Assembly (NCBI RefSeq): GCF_003589595.1
Contig: NW_020654810.1
Coordinates: forward strand, 10,893,207 to 10,957,206
Direction of reading: 5' to 3'
Length of the DNA: 64,000 bases
Source: Hyposmocoma kahamanoa
Lineage: Eukaryota; Arthropoda; Insecta; Lepidoptera; Cosmopterigidae
The translations under genes and the position numbers were made by a program. Below the pieces are notes generated by a model. It saw only the letters and a program-made list of their open reading frames with translations, had not been told where the DNA came from and searched no databases. How positions within the stretch are numbered: position 1 is the first letter of the stretch; each line of letters begins with the position of its first letter. This document shows, in pieces, positions 34,110 through 46,079 of the stretch.

Positions 34110-34643
34110 TACTTGATCGAATCTTGTTTAAGCATGAAGAATCAGAATCCGCCTAAATGTCTATAATTAATAATAAGAAAGTGTTGAATAATATTAAAAT
34201 ATTACAAATAATTTTAGCTTTATTTTTCAATGTTTATCTGATAAATCGGGTAAATTTTATTTTGTTGCAATACTTACTCACTTCGGTTATAAGTTTGTGG
34301 TCTATGGTAGAATTCTACGTTTTTTTTGCTTGTTCGTTCCATTCACCGCAGTCGATTTATATTGCTATCCTTATTTGTCTTATGGTAAAGGTTATTAACC
34401 TATCCTGCTGTCAAGGATACTAACGAAAGGTACATTACTGAATGCGCATTTTCATTTCCATGATTGATGAAATTCACATAAAATCAATTCGGAGCTGGAG
34501 TGGGAGTTTTTTTCCGTGGTTTTGTGTAGTAGTGGTTTGTATGTAAAAATGAAGAAATAGCGTATTAAAGGTTGTATTGTGTCCAACTCGCGGGTTATCT
34601 ACCTCATTTTTCTGTTCGCCCAATTCGATCGTGCTTAGTTAAA

Positions 34644-35692
34644 ATGTCGGGTGATCACAAAACATTGATAAAAGGCAGTCCATCACAGTATGTAAAGCTG
34701 AATGTGGGCGGTACTCTTTTTTATACAACTATTGGCACTCTCACCAAGAGTGACAATATGTTGAGAACAATGTTCAGTGGCAGGATGGAGGTGCTGACTG
34801 ATTCTGAAGGTAAAGTAGGTCTCCAATGCAATTGTCTAATTTGGCATAATTTTCAAATGTTTTCACTAATCTTTGAAACTTCCTTTTTAGGGTGGATATT
34901 AATTGACCGCTGCGGGAAGCACTTTGGCACAATCTTAAACTACCTCCGTGATGGCACAGTGGCTTTGCCAGACAACTATCGTGATATCAACGAGCTTCTG
35001 GCAGAAGCCAAATATTTTCTTATTGAAGAGTTGACAGAGTCCTGTCAGCAAGCTCTAGCCAAAAAGGAAAGAGATGCAGAGCCAATCTGTAGAGTACCTT
35101 TGATAACTTCTCAAAAGGAAGAGCAGTTGCTCATTATGGCAACTGCAAAAGTAAGCCTTTGAACTGTTTATTAAAGAAAATGGTGTTTGTTCCTTTGATG
35201 AATTGTGTTGTATTAATAATCATACATTATAATTTTCAGCCTGTGGTTAAGCTGCTGATCAACCGGCACAACAACAAATACTCATACACAAGCACATCTG
35301 ATGACAACTTGTTGAAGAACATTGAATTGTTTGACAAACTGTCATTACGCTTTAGTGGACGGGTGCTGTTCATAAAAGATGTAATTGGATCTAATGAGAT
35401 TTGCTGTTGGTCCTTTTTTGGCCATGGCAAAAAATGTGCTGAAGTTTGCTGCACTTCTATTGTGTATGCCACTGATAAAAAACATACCAAAGTTGAGTTT
35501 CCTGAGGCTAGAATTTATGAGGAGACTTTGGGCATATTACTATATGAGAGCCGAAATGGCCCTGATCAAGATTTGATTCAAGCAACGTCATCACGTGGTG
35601 CTGTTGGTGGCCTTTCGTGCACCAGTGATGAGGAAGAGGAGCGCTCTGGACTTGCGCGACTTCGTTCCAACAAACAGAACAATCAATCTTAG
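34644..35692 (+). CDS. Bacurd: BTB/POZ Cul3-adaptor, BACURD (KCTD10/KCTD13/TNFAIP1) type
   Basis: Exons 34644-34809, 34891-35150 and 35240-35692 (TAG) encode 292 residues with matching phases. BACURD proteins are substrate adaptors of Cullin-3 ubiquitin ligases; the mammalian members target RhoA and affect actin and neuronal migration. The N-terminal T1-type BTB domain covers about 16-115 ([52 protein letters not shown]). The family-specific C-terminal half contains [36 protein letters not shown] and [13 protein letters not shown]. The tail is acidic then basic ([16 protein letters not shown]). It is slightly shorter than human members (313-329). The ATG at 34644 is chosen because upstream in-frame codons do not resemble the family. 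The gene looks fully functional and converges on INO80B; 35693-37050 is probably its long AT-rich 3' UTR. Confidence 0.96.
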
Positions 35693-37069
35693 CTGTTACA
35701 GTCCGGCTTGGCACGCCTCAGAAACTCTAAGCGAACAAATGTCTGATACAGAGCTGGTTCAATTCTGTCATTTTGCTGGCTGCCTTGCTTCGGTCTGTAG
35801 AATTTTCTGAGCTGTAGCCCTGTCTCTGTGATGTTGTCTGTGGTGAGCTCTCTCATGAACAAACATTGAAGGTATGTAATGTGGAGGCATTGTGGTTCAA
35901 GTGAAAAATTTTAAGGACATCTTTTCATAAATGTTTATGTGTTTACATATCCGTTCTGTGTATATTGGAGTAAAGTAGACATAACAAAGAGAAACCTAGA
36001 AAAGAAAATAGTATAGAGTACCTATATCACAAATGTAATTGTACAAAGTATTGTCACATATCCTTGTAAATCCCATAGATGGATGTAATTCTGTATTTGA
36101 AATTTGTTTAGTATACAATTCAATGTTATAATACCAAACTTACAGTATTTATTATTGATGTTCCCTCTTGATGTGTGTAGTAAAGTGGAAATGAAAGAGC
36201 AACTTCTCTTCTCCATGGATGTTTAAATTTCAATTATATCTGTGTCTGTAAACTCTGTAAGTGTATAATAGAATATTTAGTAAACTTATAAGAATTATAA
36301 ATATACATGTACAAGCTTTGAAATATTTTAATGTTACTATAAAAATTACTTACATCGCTCAAGTAATTGCCAAATCAGTGTTGTTTGTTAGCTAGAGTAA
36401 GATCTTGTTCCTGACATTTTTGTGAAAGCTCACCATTATGATTATTGTGATTTACTGCCACTGCTACAATTTAAGTATAAGAGACATTTTCAAATCTTAA
36501 TCTAATGGACTATGTTGTACATAGTAATGCTTTATAAAAATAGATTTTCTTAGATAACATAGTAAAAATTAGTTAGATTGTGAAACAGTCTAGTCTGATA
36601 TTTATTATTTAAAGTTTATTCATTCAATTTAATTCACGATGCAGGGACAGTTTGGAGGCTATTCGATTCAGTATAAAACTAGTTGATATGTCTTATATCA
36701 ATGTTGTATTTGTCAGAATTAAATTTACAATAATAAGTGTAGAAAAGTATACAAGTATTTTTGAAATGGTGTAACATTTAACATTAATTTAGAAGTGATT
36801 TATATTTTTGTTTTGGGTTCTGTAATATTCCACATTTAAACAAATGCAGTCTTATATCATTTTAAGTTATTATTGTAAGATGCCATAGTCGTTTAATTTC
36901 ATCTTAGACTCTCCCCCCACATCATTTTAAGACTGGTAAGCCTCATAGTATGATTTTGTTATTATTATTATAATGTATTTTCAAGATGTAATATAGTTAT
37001 AAAAATCTATATATAATTGTTTAAACTCTATAAAATATATGCTCACTGTTTAGCTGTCTTCAAATTGTT

Positions 37070-37079
37070 TTTATTTATT
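37070..37079 (-). terminator. INO80B poly(A) signals
   Basis: Two overlapping AATAAA motifs on minus (37070-37075 and 37074-37079), about 160 bp after the stop. They face the end of the BACURD transcript. Confidence 0.6.
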
Positions 37080-37234
37080 TTTGTGTAAAATTTACACAAA
37101 ACAAAAAAATCATCTCTTATTGGACAAGATTGATTATATATAACACAATAACTAACTATATAATATAACAACAATGTTTGCAAGTAAATCTACATTTAGG
37201 GCAATAACTACAATAGTGTGTTTTTGGCTCTTTA

Positions 37235-38345
37235 TTATCCAGCTACAGTTGTCATATGTTGTTTATAACATTCTAGGCTACACAGAGGTATGCCAGTTTT
37301 TGAACAATTGTATCTCTTTATGTTCTCACATCCACTCACACCACAGAGCACTGGCTTTGGAGGCTCTACTGGAGGTTTGCTCTCCATTGGATATGGTACT
37401 CCTATGGGCAATGACAATGAGATGCCCTTAGTATTGTTTTTGTATATTATCATAGGTTCGAGCCTTCTAGCAGGCTTCCCTTTTTGAGCATTCTTTAAAT
37501 TCTTAGATTCCTGTTTCTTTAGAAGTCTATCCATTGTTTTCTTTTTATCCTTTTCTCTCTTTTCATCTGCTAACTGCTTTCTCTTCTGGGATTTGAGTGC
37601 AGCTTTCTGTATTGCTTCTGCTGTCATAACTTTTTCTTTATATCCTGAGGGTAAAGCAAGCAACACCTCCCCACCGGGACTCGTCTCTTTGTCTGTGCCT
37701 CTTTCATACATAGCTCTTTGTCGTGCTGTCATCATTTTGGGGTCTTTGGGTTTAATCTTCTTCAGTTCTTCATCCACCTGCAAATACAAAATGGAAATAA
37801 TAGAGACAAACTTAACTACAATTTTCAGAGAATTGTGTGAACTGCTTGTAACCTTACTTCTTCAAGCTTTCCAGATTTAATAGCATCCAGCCACCTTTCT
37901 TCTTCGCTTGAAGTTGCGCTGTCGCGTCCTTTCTTCTTTTTTTTTGTTGACGCTTTGGGAGGTGTGCTTGAGGAGGAACCAGGCATTGATCGCCTCGAGT
38001 CTGATGACGATTTCATTGTTTGAGCTTTCAAAAGATCCGCAGCTGAAGTACCAGGTACTTCTTTACCGGTTTTGACTTTCATTTTATAAGGTTTATCCCC
38101 AGTGTCTTCGTACGCGACATCGATTGATGTATCACTGTCAAATTCATCGTCAAATTTCCTTTTCTTATGTTTTTTGTGTTTGTGTCTTTTATGCTTCTTT
38201 TGGGGCGGTGTATCTGCAAGTAACAGGCGCACAATAGTTATTTTATAATTGAATTTCGACAGCGAGTGTGAGTGATCAAAATTGTGTACTTACCGATTAC
38301 GATTTCATCCTCAGTAGTGCTTTGTTCACGCTGTCTACGAACCAT
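37235..38345 (-). CDS. INO80B: INO80 complex subunit B with C-terminal HIT zinc finger
   Basis: Exons 38345-38294, 38213-37858 and 37777-37235 (TAA) give 316 residues with all phases agreeing. INO80B (Ies2/PAPA-1, ZNHIT4) is a subunit of the nuclear INO80 nucleosome-remodelling ATPase complex. Features: a short N-terminus (MVRRQREQSTTEDEIVI), a Lys/His-rich stretch KKHKRHKHKKHKKRK, a Ser/Lys-rich linker, the conserved RWLDAIKSGKLEE and TARQRAMYER (PAPA-1 region), a basic helix rich in KR/EK, the motif SLPIGVPYP, and a C-terminal HIT-type finger with C281, C286, C294, C302, C306 and H310. Order and spacing match the vertebrate protein. The 5' region at 38346-38640 has no TATA box. Poly(A) signals on minus are at 37070-37079. 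Confidence 0.95.
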
Positions 38346-38764
38346 TGTGGTGTGTTAGACAGTTAAGGAATAGCGAATGAAATTTAAAGAACAAAACTTA
38401 ATTTGTTTTTCTTCTGCTAGAATAATTCCAGTTTCATTTTCAGCTTCAACTGATCTGTCACTTTGACATTGTGAATTTTGTGAGTTCGTTCGTTTCATGG
38501 CAAAAGAGTGGATTATGCGTTCAAATTTTTTTTCTCCTTTCAAATTTGACGACGACGTGTGTAATAATAATTTTTTAATGAAGAGACCCATGTTCAACAA
38601 ACTCAAGTGTTCGGCGCGTCAATGCTTTAGGGAAGCGCAATCGAATGAACCTAGTTCAAGAAATTCCTAAGTCCATTTAGGGATTTTAAGCACTATTACC
38701 CCTATTGGCGAAAACTCAACATTGGTTTAGTCTCACCGTTTTGTTTTTATGTAGTTCCTCATGT

Positions 38765-39260
38765 TTTGAATTATTGAAGGCAGTATATCGATATAATATC
38801 GTTTCGATATTTATTACTTTTATTAGAAACATTATCGATGCTTATTGCGATAAATATACTATTAAGTACATTAGTATAAAGTAAAATCAGCAAAATTACA
38901 GACACGAGTTGAAGTTATTGAAAATTGTAGCAAAGAAAGGCCAGTTAAAAATTATGGTCGTCTGCTGCAAGATGTGGAAGGAAAGGAATTAACCATCATT
39001 TTAATGGACTAGGAAGCTCTACCAAGGCTAGCAAAAGTTATGTTTTTAGATTTTGTATTTATATACCTATTATTTATATATATTTAATATATTCTATGTG
39101 TACATACATATTATCTTCAAATATTGGCTGCGATAACAAAAATATCTATATTGATGTTCGAAAAAATATCGATTTTTGGATACATCGAGATTAAATCGAC
39201 GATATATTATTATATCGATTATTTCATGATAAAATATCGATTTTTGACATACCGTTATTT
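38765..39260. repeat. Second TATCGAT-rich block
   Basis: ATCGATAT-type motifs cluster at 38785-38860 and 39125-39245, flanking a 260-bp middle. The layout resembles 7980-8610, but the middle sequences are not obviously alike. Confidence 0.5.
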
Positions 39261-39269
39261 TTACCCAAG

Positions 39270-40620
39270 CTTACAATGCGTATACCTACATCACTAAAAT
39301 GTAGGGCTGTCACATTGTTATTTCTGGTATTACATATAGATTATAAGTATAATTTGAAAAAATATGATATTATTTATCACAGTATTCTCAGGTTATTTTG
39401 AAACAACCTTTGTCTAATGCTGATCTTCCATATTATTGATATACTTATACATGCATCGCGGGTGGTGTTTGGATTAAGGGAGTACGATTATGAAATAGAA
39501 ATTAAATGCGGGTTTGTATGCATGTAATCATTCATTTATAAATCAAAATAAGCATAAATACAACAATAAACACGTCTACTATTTCACATTATTTTTAAAA
39601 CACCAAGCGAACGCTTCAATTGTATTATGAATGGCGCGTGCGACCGCTCTATGCAATTGGAGTGCAACGCGAAATTATGAGAATGTGTTATTATTATTAT
39701 TATTATTATTATATTATATTTGTATGGAGTTGTACACTTTTTGTATTACTATGCTATGCATATAGGCTGATGTGTAATGGTTTAGTTTAATTTTATAACT
39801 ACTAGTTTTTAAGTGATGGTCTATTGCTATTACCTAATAATATTGTACAATGTCTTGTCGTAGATTTTTCATTTGAAATGATAAAATAATTTAAATAAAA
39901 TCAGTTCTCATTGCTACTATAAGATGACGTTAATGAACTTATAAGGTGTATCGGCCCTTATAAATTTCATCACGCGAGTTAATTTCGTTTCAGTCACGCG
40001 AACCCGCACGATTGCTGAAATAATAATATTTTGCTTCGAGTTTATTAATTCCTGATACCTACTCACTTTGTATTTATATTCGAGTTATGTAATATGATCT
40101 ATAGTGTTGAGTGAGCCTGCTGAAGTAGTGAAGGATTCTTTCATGAACTCGTTTGTGACGGTGTGACCTCCTTACACCGTCATCTCACCTTTTTGTATCG
40201 CCTCTCTCCGCTTGTATCCAATCATTTTTTCTTTTACTTGTATTTAAGTTTTAAATTTGAATTGTTCCATCTTCCTTCACTTTCTCATTTTGTTTTCGTA
40301 CCACGGTCACTCCCTGCTCGACCGCCACAACAGTCGGAGCTGTTTCAAATTCCATTTACTAAAATCTTATTTTTGATTCTTTACCAAGTTATAATACAAA
40401 ACATATAATACAACAGTCGGAGCAAAAGAATTATCAAAAATTTGCTGTAATAGTTACTCGATCAAAAATGAAGCCATAAACCCGGTTGTAATGGTGCAGC
40501 CATTGAAACCCTGGCTATAAAGATTTTTACAGACGCTTTCTGGTGCTTTTCACGTTGTTTACTATGAAATAATTTAATGCAGATTGTGGTAGTCGATTAT
40601 ATTACGAATTAATGGATTTT
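39270..40620. other. Intergenic, no gene seen; TTA microsatellite
   Basis: Contains a (TTA)n run at 39688-39716. There is a possible arthropod initiator (TTTCAGTCACGCGAACC) near 39990 but no open frame downstream that I can support. Confidence 0.5.
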
Positions 40621-40639
40621 TGTACGACGAGGACCTGGC

Positions 40640-40815
40640 GGTATCATCATCAGCCTATTGCAGTCCACGGCTGGACATAGGCCTCTCCCAAATTGCGCCA
40701 ATTCACCCGGTCCTCAGCTTGTTGCAGTCATCTGCTGTCAGGAGCCTTTCGCAGAATGGCATTCCATCTGGTCAGGGGGCGTCGGGACTTTCTTCGGATT
40801 TGTACATATGTGGTA
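40640..40815 (-). mobile_element. 3' end of an RTE-type LINE
   Basis: On minus it ends GAGGCCTATGTCCAGCCGTG, then GACTGCAATAGGCTGATGAT, the same 3' module as 45990-46075. Only the terminal 150-180 bp are present. Confidence 0.75.
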
Positions 40816-41424
40816 GTGAGGTTCACTCTACTAGAAGTTGGTTAGGTTATAGTACAATATTGCAAGCTGCGTGGAAATCACTCCTAACGGATGTAAGATA
40901 CATTATGACATTATTGGTGTGACCACTTGCTATTAAAGATGTTATGTGAATAGACGCAACAAAGTTGGTTTAGAAGAGAGAATACAAAGCAAATAGCGTT
41001 AAATTGAGTGTTTTGTGATAAAAGAAATAGACATTTTGACTGAATTCAGCCGCCTAAGCTATATATTATAGTATCTCTTCTATAGTATATCTTTAATAGG
41101 TACCAAAATTGTCACAGCGAGAAAATTACTCAGCGACTTCTTTTTTATTTCTTAGGAAAGTCTTTTTTATTTCTTAGGATAGTCTTTTTATTAAGTTATA
41201 TTGTAAAATTCTATTTCTGTTGATTTTTTTATTAGAGTGCTTACTTATTTAAGTTACTTTATTTCTACAAGTGTAAACTGATTTAGTTTACTTCATTGTT
41301 TAATTTAGAAATATAAATGTATATACTTCTAGTTTACCATTAAGAAATAAAAAAAAAAAAATATACATCATATATGCATTAATATATAATATATTTTAAA
41401 ATATATTGGATCCGTAGATTTCAG

Positions 41425-41635
41425 AGCTGTGCAGTAGACGTGAGAGAGACCTTGTTTAGAACTTATTGCCGATCGTTCTATGCTTGCAACCTGTGCATGG
41501 CACTCAAAAACGCCCTAAGTGTTCAATATAAAAAAAAGCGTTCAGGATGCTGCCCCGTTAATGTAGCGTATCAATGTTCGCAGCAGGGTACAAGCCTTTT
41601 TGAAGCAGCCGGTGCGCTCCAGTGGCAATAAAGAA
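41425..41635 (+). pseudogene. LINE fragment related to the 29.9-32.0 kb element
   Basis: The frame VRETLFRTYCRSFYACNLC resembles VKATLFRAYCQSFYTCGLW of the larger element, and LSVQYKK resembles its LRTQYNN. Frame and C-terminus are degenerate. Positions 40930-41424 and 41640-42196 show nothing recognisable. Confidence 0.7.
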
Positions 41636-42196
41636 ATAAATTAAAATTTGCGCGAAAATAAAAAAAAATTAGAAATAAAAAAATTTGGTAATATTGATAT
41701 TTTTTTTGAGAATGGAACAGAATTTCAGGTATTCTGTTTGTCATATGCCATCAAAATATAAAAACTAGTCGAATTACGACACGAACCGTAAACGCACGTA
41801 ACGCACCCCCCCGTAATTCACCAGATTTTGCGATTGATTTTTTATCAAATTTTTTACCGTATTGCGTCAAATGAGGAAGTGATAGCTGAAACCATAGATA
41901 TAGAAAAAAGGGGCTGAAACAGGGGCTTATTTTTCAATTTGACAATAAATATTTTTTAATGGGTTGAAGAAGTTGGAATATAGTTGGTCAAGGTGTATAG
42001 AGTTACATGGAGATTACGTAGAAAAATAGACCATGAGTAAATAAAAAATGTTTTTTTAGTCAAAGTCACGGACTTATCAAACCGCCCTCGTAAAAGCTTA
42101 TTATTATTATATATTTATAAACTAAGCTAAATAATAATAAGCTAAGCTAAATAAAAGCTCAACCATTTATAAATGTAATATCCAAACTATAACATT

Positions 42197-42453
42197 ATAA
42201 ATCGTCGCCTTACTTTCTCAAACTCGTATCCTATAACACAAAGTTACTGAAATACAAAAAATGGATTGTTTATACAAATTTTGCAGGCTGATTTCACATC
42301 ACATTTCCTTCATATTCACACACTGGCTTAGTAATACATGCAAATTACCTCTTGATAAGAAATTAATAAGAATTAATAAGATAAGAAATAAATAGAAAGT
42401 TTTGCCATCTTATAAGATACGAGTTTGAGAAAGTAAGGCATCGAAATGCGACA
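42197..42453. mobile_element. Foldback MITE
   Basis: Inverted arms of about 35 bp (CCTTACTTTCTCAAACTCGT) at roughly 42203-42237 and 42412-42447 flank an AT-rich centre. Confidence 0.75.
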
Positions 42454-42725
42454 GTAACGGTTACCCATCACAAGCTAGAAACACGATTTACAGAATTTTG
42501 TTTCTCCGAAAACCTTTAGAATTTTATTAAATAGATTTTGTTTCATTTGTCCGAAAACACGTTATGGTTTTTTCATTACACCATTATTGTCTCACTATTT
42601 TGTCCTTTTTTCCATCCTCTTAAGATTTTGACATATATACAAGTTATTCGATTCCACATTTTTTTATTGTTTTGTGAATAAACGATATCCATAACACATT
42701 TTTGTTATATTATCTTTTATTACAG

Positions 42726-42817
42726 ATATTAAATGAATTAGATCGTGTCGCACAATGCACCTCGTCACACTTGCAATGCACCAGCGAAGTACAGTCCAGA
42801 GTTTTGGAGCTGTGCGG
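42726..42817 (+). CDS. Possible orphan internal exon
   Basis: After TCTTTTATTACAG the frame reads ILNELDRVAQCTSSHLQC, then TSEVQSRVLELC, and reaches a possible donor TGCG/GTAAAA. The open frame continues to 42873 if unspliced. Composition is protein-like and unlike the surrounding repeats. No neighbouring exon was identified and the family is not recognised. It could belong to a gene with introns larger than this window. Confidence 0.35.
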
Positions 42818-42879
42818 TAAAATTGTATGGCGGTACCACTTTACATATCTAAGAATAATAATTTTGTCGAAATGAATTT

Positions 42880-44169
42880 TCAGCAATCTAAATTATATGG
42901 AAAACAGACAGTATAACAAACATGATTAGACCAAACAAACTTCTGCGCAAAGAATACGTATGTGTAATAATTATTCTAATAATAGGTTTTCGGACAAACG
43001 ATACTTGTGCTGTAAGACATTTCTGTGTTGCAAATTTATACCAAAATTGTCATCGCAGTAATAAAACAAAGTCGAACCATTTTCAGAGGAATGAAGTTCA
43101 CGTCTAAACCGATGAACCTTGATGAATTTTAGTATAGAGATAGATGGGACCTAGGAGAACGACTTGTACTTTTCGTCGCAAAAATATATCTTAGGGATAT
43201 GAAAATGTATTTTGTAAAATAGGGGACCCCCTGGGTAAAATAGGGGATGATTTGAACATTTTTTTAATAAAATATTTGATGAAAATTTGTATTAGTTATA
43301 GTACAGTAGGCTACTCGAAGTGCTTATTCTACTATATATATAATTTAAAAAAAAGCTAGTATATGTATAAATGGTGGAGTTTGCTTTGTGAAATTTTATG
43401 ATATTATCGAGTTCGTAGGTTTTCGCGATTGATACATATTGGAATTTTTTTTTTCCTTTCTAAATAGCGTAAACTTGTTTTTACAAACATAATGGAAACT
43501 AATAATAAATTGTTACTTTACTGTAAACGTTAAAGGCCAATTGACACAAATTAACTTTTAAATTACTTAGTTGATTGGCGGCCTCAAATACATATTGATT
43601 ACCGTCGTTGTTTACCCTTTATTCTATCCGTTTCTGAAAGTTTACGAGTGCTTGTAAAAAGTGGTCAAGATTGGTGTAAAATAAATTGAAATAACTAGGG
43701 TATTGTATATTAATGGTGTTGAGCGATACACTGTACTACGAACAAAGGTTATATAGTTAAATGTTATAGTGTATGCCATCGATACGATAAGAAGTTAAAA
43801 ATCTTAGAGAAATTTTGTATTAATAATTGGCCACAGTTAGGGGTGAAATATTTTCTTGAAATTTGTATGAAACCACTACTGAAGTGCACCCTTTCCAACA
43901 AAAAATAATCTACGAAATCGGTTCTCAAATGCTGGAGTATTTGCGTAACATGCCTTTTTTTTACGCACAAAGACAACATGTAATTAATAGTTAACCCCCT
44001 CATACCTACGCAAGCTACGCCCTAATTATTTTATACACTAATTTATTATTATCTAGGATCTACGACTTAGGTAATGTATAGTATTTAAGTCGGGCAGAAT
44101 TTAGAGTTAAGGTATATATTATATATTATTTTTTATATTTTATTTTATGATTTCATTTTAATTTGTACT
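42880..44169. repeat. Intergenic with fragments of families D and B
   Basis: Positions 43405-43450 match the ATCGAGTT..TAGGTTTTCGCGATT part of family D. Positions 43845-43965 are an inverted copy of the middle of family B. No gene was seen. Confidence 0.55.
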
Positions 44170-44569
44170 NNNNNNNNNNNNNNNNNNNNNNNNNNNNNNN
44201 NNNNNNNNNNNNNNNNNNNNNNNNNNNNNNNNNNNNNNNNNNNNNNNNNNNNNNNNNNNNNNNNNNNNNNNNNNNNNNNNNNNNNNNNNNNNNNNNNNNN
44301 NNNNNNNNNNNNNNNNNNNNNNNNNNNNNNNNNNNNNNNNNNNNNNNNNNNNNNNNNNNNNNNNNNNNNNNNNNNNNNNNNNNNNNNNNNNNNNNNNNNN
44401 NNNNNNNNNNNNNNNNNNNNNNNNNNNNNNNNNNNNNNNNNNNNNNNNNNNNNNNNNNNNNNNNNNNNNNNNNNNNNNNNNNNNNNNNNNNNNNNNNNNN
44501 NNNNNNNNNNNNNNNNNNNNNNNNNNNNNNNNNNNNNNNNNNNNNNNNNNNNNNNNNNNNNNNNNNNNN
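44170..44569. other. Assembly gap (400 N)
   Basis: Same length as the other gap, so the size is conventional. Flanks (ATTTTAATTTGTACT and TGATGCTAATGTATG) share no overlap. Confidence 0.95.
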
Positions 44570-45284
44570 TGATGCTAATGTATGCACTTACAGTTACAGT
44601 ACTCTTTTTGATAGTCGACATTGTCGTATATGGTGTCTAATAAGATTAGCCCATATGTTCAAGATGCGCTTTAGTGGAGGCAGGTGGTGTGTTAACTGCC
44701 ACTTTCTTGAGAAGTGCGCAATAAATGCTGGATGAAGGTGGCTCAATAAACTTTGTTAAGTGGATACAGGATCGGCCGCAGATCTATCTGAGAGGAATGA
44801 TTTAAAAAAAAGCGTGTAGACTTTTTTGTAGGGTGGTTAATGGAAAACAAATAAACCTTATATCCCATTATAATAGCTCCCTGTCGTTGGGGTAGGTATT
44901 GAAAAAAATGGTTAAAGGATATTTCCAAGAGACACATTATAATATATGTTACTATTGTTCATTAGATAGCAGTGTCACCTCAGGACACCTGTCAACTTCA
45001 ATCGTGGTGTTAGTGTAAACCTATGTGTGTCAAGCAAGAGGAGTCTAATTTGACGTGACAGTATGTCTACGCAAATAACCAGTCGCTATGTCGAGATGTG
45101 TGATGTAAATAAAGTTCTGCGGTTTTCTTTCAAAATATGTGATATGACACAATAAATCAAATACAACAACTACACAACGTTAAACACTGTCACAATTTTA
45201 AAATTCAGTTTAGATATAGCGGTTAAAATATTTTCTATATTATTGAATGTCATGAATTCATGATATTTTACTACCATCATTAAT

Positions 45285-45412
45285 TTGTTATTTGTGAAAT
45301 TACTTCAGTAGTTTGTTATAATTATTAATACAAAGAAAGAACAGAAATAAACCTGGGTCTGTATGCCAAACTACGGCCACCGCTCTACCAACTGAGCAAC
45401 AGATTGAGTGAG
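45285..45412 (-). mobile_element. Family G motif and degenerate tRNA-like SINE head
   Basis: Minus strand 45412-45350 contains GCTCAGTTGGTAGAGCGGTGG, an A-box-like tRNA head, but lacks a proper B box and acceptor stem, so it is not a functional tRNA. Positions 45285-45340 repeat the motif seen at 4440-4500. Positions 44570-45280 show no gene. Confidence 0.5.
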
Positions 45413-45744
45413 CAAATCTTACGAATTTATGATAATTAATTTGAATTGGGTATTTTCAATTGGGTTTTTTATCGCCGTAAGCGATACCTGTGAGGGATTT
45501 GTGAAGCTTCTCACTCAGCCGGTACTTTTGCAGCTACCAGAGACTAATTTGCTAAATTGTTTATTGCGCATTTTGAAACAAATGAAATTTAAGAGATCAC
45601 TCTATATAATTACCACTAATTACAAGTTACTTACCACGATATGACTTCGTTTTAATTTCCCGATATTTTGGAACGGTTACACGCTTCATGGTCACGAGTT
45701 GACTGTTATTAACTGATGAGTAGTAAGAAACATATAATGACTAT

Positions 45745-46075
45745 GAATGGCTACGAAAAGATCGACTCAGTAATGAGGATATCCGCAAGGGAACCACAGT
45801 AACCGACATAGTCCAAAGAATTGCAAAACTTAAGTGGCAACGGGCAGGGCACACTGTTCGCAAAACAAATGGTCGGGGCCGAAGAGTTCTCGATTGGCGA
45901 CTGCGTACCAGAAGACGCGGCGTGGACAGACGGGTGGACTGATGATCTGGTGAAGGCTGCGGGAATTCGCTGGATTAAAGCGTCGCAGGACGGGTCGTTG
46001 TGACACATTCTTTGGGGGAGGCCTATGTTCAGCAGTGGACGTCTTTTGGCTGAAATGTTGAATGATGATGATTTA
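45745..46075 (+). pseudogene. 3' end of an RTE-type LINE
   Basis: Frames in pieces read VQRIAKLKWQRAGHTVRKTN and WTDDLVKAAGIRWIKASQDG, the C-terminal motif of RTE-like elements common in Lepidoptera. A 3' UTR module (GAGGCCTATGTTCAGCAGTG) and a GATGATGAT tail follow. It is frameshifted and 5'-truncated. Confidence 0.82.
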
Positions 46076-46079
46076 GTGA

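Noticed and set aside
38355..38606. Small protein gene just upstream of INO80B
   Set aside because: Lies in the presumed promoter/5' UTR, shows no conserved motif, and is no longer than chance frames nearby.
44145..44735. Long open frames across 44.1-44.7 kb
   Set aside because: They consist almost entirely of N.
45350..45412. tRNA gene on the minus strand
   Set aside because: The A-box-like piece is present but there is no matching acceptor stem, anticodon arm or B box; read as a SINE head remnant.
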